A stretch of DNA of 44,742 bases from Isotricha intestinalis. Lineage: Eukaryota; Ciliophora; Litostomatea; Vestibuliferida; Isotrichidae. Position 1 is the stretch's first letter, and each line of letters begins with the position of its first letter. A program made the position numbers and the translations under genes. The notes beneath the pieces were generated by a model. It did not search any database. It was not told where the DNA came from and saw nothing but the letters and a program-made list of their open reading frames with translations. Shown in pieces: positions 1-8,413 of this stretch. The stretch spans positions 1-44,742 of the forward strand of contig JAJJLU010003621.1 in NCBI GenBank assembly GCA_023807065.1, written 5' to 3'.

Positions 1-1678
1 CTAAAACAATATTTTGTAAATTTGATATTTGTTTAATATAATCATCTTCTTTGCTTTTAAAATAAAATTCAAAATCTTTTTGTTTTTTTAAATATTCTCT
101 TTGATTATAATTTCTACAATCATAAGGTTGATTATTAAATATTTCTCTCATTTTAATTAAATCTTTATGATCTTCTTCTTTTTCTTTCATTAATATTTCT
201 TTTTCTTTTAATAAACAATGAATTTGAATTTCTAAATTTTGTTGTTTTTCTTCTAATTCTTTATTTTTATTTTCATATTCATTTAATTTATTTTCTAATT
301 CTAATTTTGCATCATTTAATTTATTTTTTTCCTCATCTTCATTTTCTTCTTCTTCATTAGGAGATTCATTAGGAGATTCTTTAGGAGAATTATTAGTAAA
401 TTCATTTGGAGATTCATTATTACTTTTATTTTCTTCATTAATATTTTCATTTTTTTCTGAATTACCAAAACTTACTATATTATTATTATTATTATTAATC
501 ATATTATTTAAATTATCATTGTTAGGATAATTCATATTGTTATTATTAAAATTATTAATATTTAAATTTGGTATTTCTGGCACATTATTTTTATTATTAA
601 CTAAAATATTTTCTTGTTCAGGAATTTGTTTTTTTTGATTTTGAATTAAACTTTTATTACTTTTACTTTGATTTAAACTAACATTATTATTATTAGCTAA
701 ACTATGATTACTAGGAATTTTACTTCTATGACTAATATTTTGATTAGGATGATTACTTATTTTACTTATATTTTGACTAGGAATTCTACTAGTTTGTTTA
801 CTTATATTTTTACTAGGATTTTTACTTGGATTTTTACTTATATTTTTACTTGAAATTATACTTTGTTTTTTACTTATATTTTGACTTTTATTTTGAATCA
901 TTTGACTTGGATTTTTACTTAAACTTCGACTTTGATTTTTACTTTTTTTTTCTATATTATTATTATCTATTTCTTTATCTTCTTCATATTTTTTTTGTAT
1001 TGAATATAAATTTCTACTTAATTCTTCATTTTGATTTTGACAAACATTTAATTGAATTGATAATAAATTAATTTGATTCATTTTTTCTTGTAATGATGAA
1101 TTATAATCATTTTCAATTGTATCAATTTGAGTTTTTATATCTGAAATGGAAGAAACTAATTCTTTATTATACTCTTTTAATTTTTTTTCTCTATCTTCTT
1201 TCTTATTAATTTTATTTTCTATTTCAAGAAAATCTTTTTGGAATATACATAATTTTTTTATTAATTCATTATTATGTCTTTCTAATTTTTTAAATTTTTC
1301 TTCTGAATTTTTTGCTAAATCTTCGAATTCTTCTATAACTTTATTTTTATTTTCAATAATATTTTTTAACTGACAATTTTCACAAAATAAAAATTTATTT
1401 TGTTCATTTAAATTATTTAATTGATTATTTAAATTAGCTATTTCTTCATAAATAGAACCTTTTAAATTTTCAATTTCTTTTTGGTTATTACATGATTGAA
1501 TTTGCATTTGAAGTAATTTAATTTCTTCTTTTTGTTTTTCATATTTAATTTGTTTATCTAATAATTCTTTATTTATATTTTTTGAATTTATTTGATTCAT
1601 TAAATTATTATTATTAATTTCTTCTGTATTTAATTCTAATAAATTTTTATGTGGAATTTCTTTTTCTTCATATAACAT
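1..1678 (-). CDS. Coiled-coil protein with Ser-Lys-Asn pentad repeats, 3' end cut by window edge
   Basis: Reading the minus strand from the ATG at 1678 gives 559 open codons that run off the window at base 1, so the C-terminus is missing. Residues about 1-240 are a long heptad-like coiled coil rich in Asn, Glu, Lys and Leu. Residues about 240-330 form a degenerate five-residue repeat of the type SKNIS/KNPSK. An Asn-rich stretch follows, then a short SPNE/SPKE repeat next to an acidic run (about residues 410-440). The sequence then returns to coiled coil up to the edge. I do not recognise a family; the architecture suggests a cytoskeletal or centrosomal scaffold, which is inference only. No membrane segment or catalytic motif is visible. 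The start is the first ATG in frame and is preceded by A/T-rich, stop-rich DNA. Confidence 0.8.
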   Translation of the reverse strand, partial: MLYEEKEIPHKNLLELNTEEINNNNLMNQINSKNINKELLDKQIKYEKQKEEIKLLQMQIQSCNNQKEIENLKGSIYEEIANLNNQLNNLNEQNKFLFCENCQLKNIIENKNKVIEEFEDLAKNSEEKFKKLERHNNELIKKLCIFQKDFLEIENKINKKEDREKKLKEYNKELVSSISDIKTQIDTIENDYNSSLQEKMNQINLLSIQLNVCQNQNEELSRNLYSIQKKYEEDKEIDNNNIEKKSKNQSRSLSKNPSQMIQNKSQNISKKQSIISSKNISKNPSKNPSKNISKQTSRIPSQNISKISNHPNQNISHRSKIPSNHSLANNNNVSLNQSKSNKSLIQNQKKQIPEQENILVNNKNNVPEIPNLNINNFNNNNMNYPNNDNLNNMINNNNNNIVSFGNSEKNENINEENKSNNESPNEFTNNSPKESPNESPNEEEENEDEEKNKLNDAKLELENKLNEYENKNKELEEKQQNLEIQIHCLLKEKEILMKEKEEDHKDLIKMREIFNNQPYDCRNYNQREYLKKQKDFEFYFKSKEDDYIKQISNLQNIVL

Positions 1679-2155
1679 TTTTTTGTTTTTATTATTTTAG
1701 AAAATTTAAAATTATTTTCGAAAATAAAATAAAAAGTCAATTTATTTTTTTATAGAAAATATATTTTTTAAATGAGAAATAGGAAATTATCAAAATTATA
1801 TATTAAAAAAAATAAATTTAAATAAAGAATCAACAAAAGAAAATTACTAAAAAATTGTTTATTAAAAATGTATGAGAATGAATTAAAAAAATAAATAAGC
1901 AAAAAAAACATTAATTAATTTTCAGGCAACAAAAGAATATATGGAAAATTATAATAATAAGAATTCTCTTTTTAAAATTATTAAGCTAAATTTAGAGTAA
2001 TTACAATGTTTAATTTTATTTTTATTTTCAATAAAAAGTTTAATCTGACAAAAAAAATAAAAGAAAGTTAAGATAATTATTATTATGTTTTTTTTTTGTA
2101 TAATAAAAATTTAAATATAAAAATTGAAATTTATATAATCTTTATTAAATATAAT
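1679..2155. other. Intergenic spacer, no gene seen
   Basis: This is 477 bases of A/T-rich DNA between two minus-strand genes. It has frequent stops in all frames and many poly-A and poly-T runs. I see no RNA gene, repeat array or conserved-looking reading frame. It must hold the promoter of the coiled-coil gene and the 3' end of the membrane-protein gene. Confidence 0.6.
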
Positions 2156-2890
2156 TTAATTTATTGAATTTTTAGAAATAGAAATTTTAATTTCTCTAAT
2201 TTCACTATTATCATTAACAATATTATTAATTTCTTCTCGATTTTTTTTATTAATTTTATCGTTTTTTATTTTTAAAAGCAAAACATGAATTTGATAACAA
2301 TTTAAAACAATCATATACATAATTAAAGAGGAAATAATTAATTGATTTAAAGAAGCTTTTTCCATAAAAGCATAAGGACAACTATTAAAAAAATATTTAG
2401 CAAACGCAGCATTCATAACATATAAAAAGTAAATGAAACTTATAATAATAACTTCTCTATAATTATAAGGTTTATATTCATGATAATTTATTATTAAATC
2501 AATTAACAATAATATTGTTATTATGCCATGCATATATATATGGAAGCAATAAGGTAAAAAACCTTTCCTAACTCTTAAAAAATTATTTCCTAAAAAATAT
2601 AATATCCAATATATTATTGTTATTGAATATGATAATGGAAATGAAAATCTACTATAAGTATTTCTAAAGAAATAATTGATTTTTTCATATCTAAAATTTT
2701 GAAAAAAAAATTGATAAATATCAGTAATTGTGACTATTATAAAATAAAAAGTATTCATCCAAAAACTCCAAAAAGTTAGAAAAAAAAATAAATGTTTTTT
2801 TGCTAAAATTGAAGTAACAAAAACTAAAAGAAGATTAAAAGTTGAAACTATAATTAAATATATTAGAAATGATTTATTTATTTTTCTCAT
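2156..2890 (-). CDS. AIG1/FAR-17a (ADTRP) family multipass membrane protein
   Basis: A 244-residue protein with about six hydrophobic segments and short loops. The pattern LTFW...NTFYF...TD at residues 38-57 and a His in YMHGIIT (H120) resemble the two conserved blocks of the AIG1/ADTRP family, whose human members are membrane Thr/His hydrolases of fatty-acid esters of hydroxy fatty acids. Candidate catalytic residues here are T39 and H120. The length matches the family (about 230-245 residues), and the tail after residue 215 is polar and probably cytosolic. It probably sits in the endoplasmic reticulum or another internal membrane. ATG at 2890, stop TAA. The assignment rests on remembered motif resemblance, so family membership is probable and substrate is unknown. 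Confidence 0.62.
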   Translation of the reverse strand: MRKINKSFLIYLIIVSTFNLLLVFVTSILAKKHLFFFLTFWSFWMNTFYFIIVTITDIYQFFFQNFRYEKINYFFRNTYSRFSFPLSYSITIIYWILYFLGNNFLRVRKGFLPYCFHIYMHGIITILLLIDLIINYHEYKPYNYREVIIISFIYFLYVMNAAFAKYFFNSCPYAFMEKASLNQLIISSLIMYMIVLNCYQIHVLLLKIKNDKINKKNREEINNIVNDNSEIREIKISISKNSIN

Positions 2891-3210
2891 ATTTAATTAT
2901 TTAATTTTTTAAAAAATAATCCTTCTAAAAAAATAAACTAGATTTTCTTAAATTTTTTTTAAGAAAAGTATGAATTTCAAATAATAAAGAGAATAAATAT
3001 AATAAAGAATTCTATTTTTTAATATTTCCAATTTATAAGAAAAATGAAAAAAATAAAGCCAAGAATTATGATCCTTAAGAAAAGTAATAAAGAATTACAA
3101 AATTATAAAATAATTATTTTTAATTCCTATGTATAAAAAACAAATAAATAAAAATTAAAATTAAAACCAAAAAAACTATAATTTAAAATATTTAAAAAAC
3201 CTTTAAAAAA
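2891..3210. promoter_or_regulatory. Divergent intergenic region between AIG1-like and SWI3-like genes
   Basis: These 320 bases separate two divergently transcribed genes and so must hold both promoters. The bases just before the plus-strand ATG at 3211 are an A run, as before most starts in this window. A short inverted repeat lies near 2942-2964, where TTTTCTTAAA pairs with TTTAAGAAAA. No coding signal or RNA gene is seen. Confidence 0.5.
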
Positions 3211-4965
3211 ATGTCAATATTAAATAAAAAAAGAGAAAGAGAATCTTATACAATAACATTAGGTCATTTACCAAAAGGAGGATATTATTATATAAGTGAC
3301 ACATTAACAGAAGGAAATAAAATAAAGATTCCAATAGAAACTTCAATAATTCCTGAAGAGCCTCCATTAATATTAACAGAAATAAAAAAAAATTTAAACA
3401 CTCCAATTTTTTTACCTTCATGTTCAAGTTGGTTTAATTTTGATAATATAAATGAAATTGAAATAAATGCTCTTCCTGAGTTTTTCTGTGGAAAATATCC
3501 GTCAAAAACAAAAGAAATATATAAATATTATAGAAATTTTATTATTAATTTATATAGAGAAAACCCTAATAAAAATTTAACTGCAACTACTTGTATGAAA
3601 CATTTAGCTGGTGATGGAGGAGCAATTTTAAGAATTCACGCTTTTTTAGAGCATTGGGGTTTAATTAATTTTAAAGTTGATCCTATTGAAAAACCTAATA
3701 ATTGTTATTTACCTAAAGCTTTTAATTTTAAATCTCCTGTTTATATTGATACTTCTTTTTTAATTAGTAAAAATAATCATATTAATAATAATAATAATGA
3801 TAATGATAATAATAATAATAAAAATAATGAAAATAATAATTTAAGTACTAATAATAATTTAAATGAAGAAAAAAATAATATTGAAGGGGAAAATAAAAAA
3901 AGAATTTTATATCCTTTAAATGAACATAAAGATAATATTTATAGGAAATATTTTTCAGAAAATCCATATATAGTAAATAAACAAATTAATTTCTTAACAA
4001 AAAATTATAGACCTAAATGTGATATGTGTTTAAATTTATGTGAACTTGATTGGTATATTACAAAAGAAAATCCATTTAAAGATTTATTAAATAATAATTT
4101 ATTAAATGATGACCATAAAAAAAATAAAATGTTAATAATATGTGAAAATTGTTATGAAAAAGGAGAATTTATTTATGGATTAAAAAAAGAAGATTTTGAA
4201 ATATCAAATGTATATAATTTATTTTCTGAAGATCCTATTAATGAAAAATTAAAAGATAAATTAGAAAATGAAAAATGGTCAAATGAAGAAAATAAATTAT
4301 TATTAGAAGCTATTGAAAAATATGGAGAAGGAAATTGGGATGAAATTTCCAAAGTTTTTAATGGAAAAAAAACTAAATTAGATTGTATTATTCATTTATT
4401 ACAATTTCCTTTAAAGGAAAATTTATCTTTTACAGAAAATAAAAAAGAAGAAGACAAAGAAAAAAAAATGGAAGTTGAAAAAAATGAAAATGAAAAGTTA
4501 AATAATAAAAATAATATAAATAAAGTAATTTTCTTTGCAAAAATGTTTGATAAATATATAGGAAATAATCAAGAAGAAAAAGAATTAGAAAAAACAAAAA
4601 ATTTAAAAGAAACAATATATAAAACATATGTAAAAAGTATTATAAAAAGTAATGAATTAAAAAATAAAGAAAAAGAAGAAATGAAAAAAATAATGGATTA
4701 CTTAATATATTTACAAATGAAAAAAGTAGAAATAAAATTAAATTTTTTTAATGATTTTGAACAATTGATTGAATTTCATAAAAATAAATTTAAATCTTGT
4801 GAAAGTCAATTATTTCAAGATAGATTTAAATTAACTGAACAAAAAGCAGAAATTATTTCTGTTATTAACCAAGTTAAAGATGCTTCTAAAGGAAATCATG
4901 ATATTAAAAATATTAAAAAAGATAAAATTAATATTGAACAAGAATTAAAATTATTAGAATTATAA
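3211..4965 (+). CDS. SWI3: SWI3/SMARCC-type chromatin remodelling subunit (SWIRM-zinc-SANT)
   Basis: A 584-residue protein. Residues about 69-155 form a SWIRM domain: SSWFNFDNINEIE, then LPEFF, YYRNFIINLYRENP, the TCMKHLAGD helix and HAFLEHWGLINF. Residues 269-315 hold paired Cys (CDMC, CENC) that look like a ZZ-type zinc finger. A SANT/Myb domain covers about 353-402 (KWSNEENKLLLEAIEKYG). SWIRM then SANT is the order of SWI3, RSC8 and SMARCC, the core scaffold subunits of SWI/SNF complexes; SWIRM binds DNA or partners and SANT contacts histone tails. An Asn-rich linker (about residues 190-222) separates the domains, and the C-terminus (about 430-584) is coiled coil, as in the dimerising tail of the family. 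ADA2 has ZZ-SANT-SWIRM, a different order. Nuclear role; the start ATG follows an A run. Confidence 0.88.
   Translation: MSILNKKRERESYTITLGHLPKGGYYYISDTLTEGNKIKIPIETSIIPEEPPLILTEIKKNLNTPIFLPSCSSWFNFDNINEIEINALPEFFCGKYPSKTKEIYKYYRNFIINLYRENPNKNLTATTCMKHLAGDGGAILRIHAFLEHWGLINFKVDPIEKPNNCYLPKAFNFKSPVYIDTSFLISKNNHINNNNNDNDNNNNKNNENNNLSTNNNLNEEKNNIEGENKKRILYPLNEHKDNIYRKYFSENPYIVNKQINFLTKNYRPKCDMCLNLCELDWYITKENPFKDLLNNNLLNDDHKKNKMLIICENCYEKGEFIYGLKKEDFEISNVYNLFSEDPINEKLKDKLENEKWSNEENKLLLEAIEKYGEGNWDEISKVFNGKKTKLDCIIHLLQFPLKENLSFTENKKEEDKEKKMEVEKNENEKLNNKNNINKVIFFAKMFDKYIGNNQEEKELEKTKNLKETIYKTYVKSIIKSNELKNKEKEEMKKIMDYLIYLQMKKVEIKLNFFNDFEQLIEFHKNKFKSCESQLFQDRFKLTEQKAEIISVINQVKDASKGNHDIKNIKKDKINIEQELKLLEL
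3781..3840 (+). repeat. AAT-type microsatellite inside the SWI3-like gene
   Basis: Nearly uninterrupted AAT/GAT triplets in frame encode an Asn-rich linker between the SWIRM and zinc regions. Triplet repeats keep the frame, so length changes are tolerated. Confidence 0.8.
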
Positions 4966-5066
4966 AAAAATCAATTTATCTTAATTGCTTTAAATAATCT
5001 TTTTTAAATATATTTATATTTTATTTCATAAATAAAAAAAAAGATTTAAATTTATAAAGAAAAAAA

Positions 5067-6404
5067 ATGTTTAAAATAAAAAATTTTTCCGAATCCTCAG
5101 GTTTTAAAAATCCAGAATCAAAAAATTTATCAAATAATTTAACTAGAAATACATTAAGAGGAAATTTAACAATATATAACAATAATAATTCAAGAAATTT
5201 TGAATTAACAGAAAATAGATTAAAAACAAATCCACCAACATATTATATAAGAAAAGTTACAACACCATATAATTATGATATTAATAAAGTTTCTTTAGCT
5301 TATTCAAATAAACAAAGTAATGAAGAAATTTTTACTGAGAAAGTTAAATATATTTTAAAAAAAGAAAGTAAAGGAAGTATAACTTTAAATGATATTATGA
5401 GTCAAACTACAAAAAGTAAAGATTCATTTTTACCTAATGCTTACATTTATTATGATTATATTAATAAAAATCCTAAATTATTAAAAGGAAATGATTTAAG
5501 TTTAAACAAAAGAAATTGTAAGAGTTTAAGGAATAAATGGGAAAAAACTGATGTTTTAAATTCTGAGTTGCTCAAAGAAATTTATAGTAAAACAAATAAT
5601 AATTATTTTAATAAGAATTATAATATAGAAGGGAATTTTCATGATAATAATAAAGAAGAAAATGTAAATGATATTAATAATGATAATAAAAAAGAAGAAA
5701 ATGATAACACCGAAAATAAAGAAGAAGAAGAAAAAAAAGAAGAAAACAATTTAAATGAAAAGACAAATATAGAAAATACTAAAATAGAAATCAATGATAA
5801 TATAGAAAATTCAAATAATAAAACAAATAATACTAATGAATCTCCAAAAGAAAACACAAATAAAAACGAAAGAAAAAAAAAAGAAGAAACTTTAATAGAA
5901 AAAGAAAAAATGATACCAAAAATATCAAAAAAAGATGAAATAAAATACAAATATATATTAAGCGATCCATTTAACTTAAGAAATGAAAATATATTTAAAA
6001 GTAAATCAGGAGAAAAATATTTATTTAGCCCAAAAGAAGAAAGTAAAGCAAATAAAATATATATGAATTACTTAAGTAATTCAAGTTGGATTCCAAATAT
6101 TCCAAAAAGAATAAATTATTGTGGTCATACTTCAGTTCATTATAATATTATTTCACCAGAAAAAAAATCTATTTTTAAAACAAGAGAAGAAATTGATAAT
6201 AATCAAATTAAAATTCATCATAAAGTCAAATCTGTTTCTAATATTATTGATTTAAATTGGGAAAGTTCCCCTCATATTACACCACAATTTGTTAATTCTA
6301 TTAATTCTAATTTTAATTATTTTTCAAGGAAAAAAAATGTAGGAGGATGCCATTTAGATTTATTTCATACTTATAGGGAAACTTGTCCACATCCTTTTAG
6401 TTAA
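5067..6404 (+). CDS. Unrecognised 445-residue protein with acidic middle
   Basis: I do not recognise a family. The N-terminal third (residues 1-170) is basic, Asn/Ser/Thr-rich and mostly without predicted domains. Residues about 190-300 are a low-complexity Asn/Glu/Lys tract. The C-terminal part (about 300-445) has more varied composition, with aromatic, Cys and His residues (WIPNIPKR, YCGHTSVHYN, GGCHLDLFHTYR, CPHPFS), and looks like the conserved part. It ends in CPHPFS with a His-Cys distribution that could bind a metal, but I see no standard finger spacing. It starts 101 bases after the SWI3-like gene on the same strand. It could be a lineage-restricted cytoskeletal protein; that is a guess. 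Confidence 0.75.
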   Translation: MFKIKNFSESSGFKNPESKNLSNNLTRNTLRGNLTIYNNNNSRNFELTENRLKTNPPTYYIRKVTTPYNYDINKVSLAYSNKQSNEEIFTEKVKYILKKESKGSITLNDIMSQTTKSKDSFLPNAYIYYDYINKNPKLLKGNDLSLNKRNCKSLRNKWEKTDVLNSELLKEIYSKTNNNYFNKNYNIEGNFHDNNKEENVNDINNDNKKEENDNTENKEEEEKKEENNLNEKTNIENTKIEINDNIENSNNKTNNTNESPKENTNKNERKKKEETLIEKEKMIPKISKKDEIKYKYILSDPFNLRNENIFKSKSGEKYLFSPKEESKANKIYMNYLSNSSWIPNIPKRINYCGHTSVHYNIISPEKKSIFKTREEIDNNQIKIHHKVKSVSNIIDLNWESSPHITPQFVNSINSNFNYFSRKKNVGGCHLDLFHTYRETCPHPFS

Positions 6405-6659
6405 GGAATATTTATTTGTTTATTTAGTTTTTTTGAGATAGTTAATATATGATAATAAACAATAATATAAAAAAAATACAATAAATAAAAAATATTTTTC
6501 ATTTTAAAATATTCAAAAAAATAAAATTAATTAAATTAAAAAAAAACGAAAGAAGAAGGAAAAAAAAAGAAAAAAATAAACATATTATACAGTAATATTC
6601 CATTTAATATAGAAAAAGAAGGAATATCATCAGATTTAATAATAGAAAAATATAAAAAT

Positions 6660-8312
6660 ATGTCATCAGAATTAATATGTTTAATATGTTTAAATATAGT
6701 ATATGATCCAATAATGTGTGCAAAATGTGGAGGAATTTTTTGTAAAAGTTGTATAAAACAATTAATGAAAACTTCAAATAATTGTCCAAATAAATGTATA
6801 TTACAAACAAAATCAATAGATAGAATATTACATAATCTATTAGATAAATTTGAATTAAATTGTTTTTATAAAAAAAATGGTTGCAATAAAATAATATTAT
6901 ATAGTGATTTTGTAAAACATTGTAAAGAATGTGAGTATTCTTTATATAAATGTAATTCACCTAATTGTAATTTTATATCAATAAAAAAAGATATTATTTC
7001 ACATGTTGAAAAATGTCCTTTTAGAATAGAAAAATGTCCTTTTTGTAAAGAAGTCGTTAAATATATAAATTTTGAATCTCATTGTAATAAATGTTTAAAT
7101 AAAAAAATAAAATGTATATTATGTAATAAAGATTTATTATTAAAAGAATTAGATTCTCATTTAAAAACTTGTGATATGGCTTTAATTGAATGTGATAAAT
7201 GTCATTATAAATTTAATAGAAAATATTATTTTGAAAAACATTATTTACAAAATGATTGTAGTAAAGAATGCTTAATTAATCAAGTTGAATATTGGAAAAA
7301 TAAATATTATCAATTACAAAATAATTTATCTTATGAAAATGTAGAAGAAAAAATAATAAATGAAGATAATAATAATAAAAATGTCTATTCATTGGAAAAA
7401 ATAAAATCAAAAGATGATTTAAATGGAATAATATATTCATTATTAGATTTAAATAAATATGAAGAAAATTTAATAGCAATAGGAAACTGTCAAATAATAG
7501 AATTTTATATAATTCCAGAATTTAACAAAAAATTTCAATTAGAAGGTCATCAAAATTACATTTGGGATTTAATATATTTAGAAGAAATAAATAAAGAATT
7601 GATAGTAAGTGCTTCTCAAGATAAAACAATAAAATTATGGAATATATTAAATAAAAATTGTCTAAAAACATATATTGGACATGAAAATTGGGTGACGTCA
7701 ATAACATTAGCATATAATTTTAATACAGAGAATTATTATTTATTAAGTAATTCATATGATCATAAAATATATATTTGGGATTTAAATAATGAAAAATCAA
7801 TAGATAATATAGAAAATGTTTATGGTAAAATAGTTTCAGTATTAAATAATTTTAATAAAAGTTTTATTATATATGGAAATAATAATAATGAATTATGTAT
7901 ATATGATATAACAAATAAGAAAGAAAAATTTAAAATGAAAGGTCATACCCAATTATTAAGTTGTTTTTGTGATTTAGGAGAAATAAATAAAAATTTAATT
8001 TCAACTGGAGGAGATGATAATAGTATTAAAATATGGAATTTATCAATTGAAAAATGTATTTGTACTTTTAAAGGACATACTTCTAGTGTAATTTGCTTAG
8101 TATATTTTAACTTTAAAAATAATCATTTATTAATTTCTGGAAGTGATGATAAAACTTTAAGAATTTGGAGTTTAAATCCTAATTCTTATCAATGTTTAAT
8201 GGTTTTTGAAAGTGAAAGTTGGGTTAAAAGTTGTATTTTCTTAAAAGGAGGATTAATTTTATTTCATGGACAAACTGGTTCTATTGAGTTGAATAAAATT
8301 AAAAAAAATTAA
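6660..8312 (+). CDS. RING / TRAF-type zinc-finger / WD40 protein, probable E3 ubiquitin ligase
   Basis: A 550-residue protein. A Cys-rich RING-like domain spans residues 7-46 (C7, C10, C20, C23, C28, C31, C42, C46; the usual His position is Cys or Gly). It is followed by TRAF-type C/H fingers at about 60-200 (repeated CxxxxC...H...C units) and a short coiled linker. WD40 repeats run from about 290 to the end, with GH...WD-type ends such as DKTIKLWNI, DHKIYIWDL, DNSIKIWNL and DKTLRIWSL. RING plus TRAF fingers plus WD40 is a known E3 ligase layout, as in TRAF7: the RING recruits the E2 and the propeller the substrate. The ATG at 6660 is the first in frame. However, the frame is open upstream to 6540 and the peptide just before the ATG looks protein-like, so the true N-terminus is uncertain. 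Confidence 0.85.
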   Translation: MSSELICLICLNIVYDPIMCAKCGGIFCKSCIKQLMKTSNNCPNKCILQTKSIDRILHNLLDKFELNCFYKKNGCNKIILYSDFVKHCKECEYSLYKCNSPNCNFISIKKDIISHVEKCPFRIEKCPFCKEVVKYINFESHCNKCLNKKIKCILCNKDLLLKELDSHLKTCDMALIECDKCHYKFNRKYYFEKHYLQNDCSKECLINQVEYWKNKYYQLQNNLSYENVEEKIINEDNNNKNVYSLEKIKSKDDLNGIIYSLLDLNKYEENLIAIGNCQIIEFYIIPEFNKKFQLEGHQNYIWDLIYLEEINKELIVSASQDKTIKLWNILNKNCLKTYIGHENWVTSITLAYNFNTENYYLLSNSYDHKIYIWDLNNEKSIDNIENVYGKIVSVLNNFNKSFIIYGNNNNELCIYDITNKKEKFKMKGHTQLLSCFCDLGEINKNLISTGGDDNSIKIWNLSIEKCICTFKGHTSSVICLVYFNFKNNHLLISGSDDKTLRIWSLNPNSYQCLMVFESESWVKSCIFLKGGLILFHGQTGSIELNKIKKN

Positions 8313-8413
8313 TTTTTTTTGTGTATATTATTTTTTTTATATTTTTTTTCCAAAAGATAATATTATTTATTTTGGATAATATATTTTAGAATTTGATAAA
8401 AAGTAAATTAAAA

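Noticed and set aside
826..1373. Plus-strand frames of Phe/Leu/Tyr-rich protein opposite the left-edge gene
   Set aside because: One starts only at TTG, both are shadows of Lys/Asn/Glu codons on the minus strand, and the minus frame is open for 559 codons.
5639..5950. Minus-strand Ser/Phe-rich frame inside the 5067 gene
   Set aside because: Mirror of an Asn/Glu/Lys low-complexity tract of the plus-strand gene; no independent start context or conserved motif.
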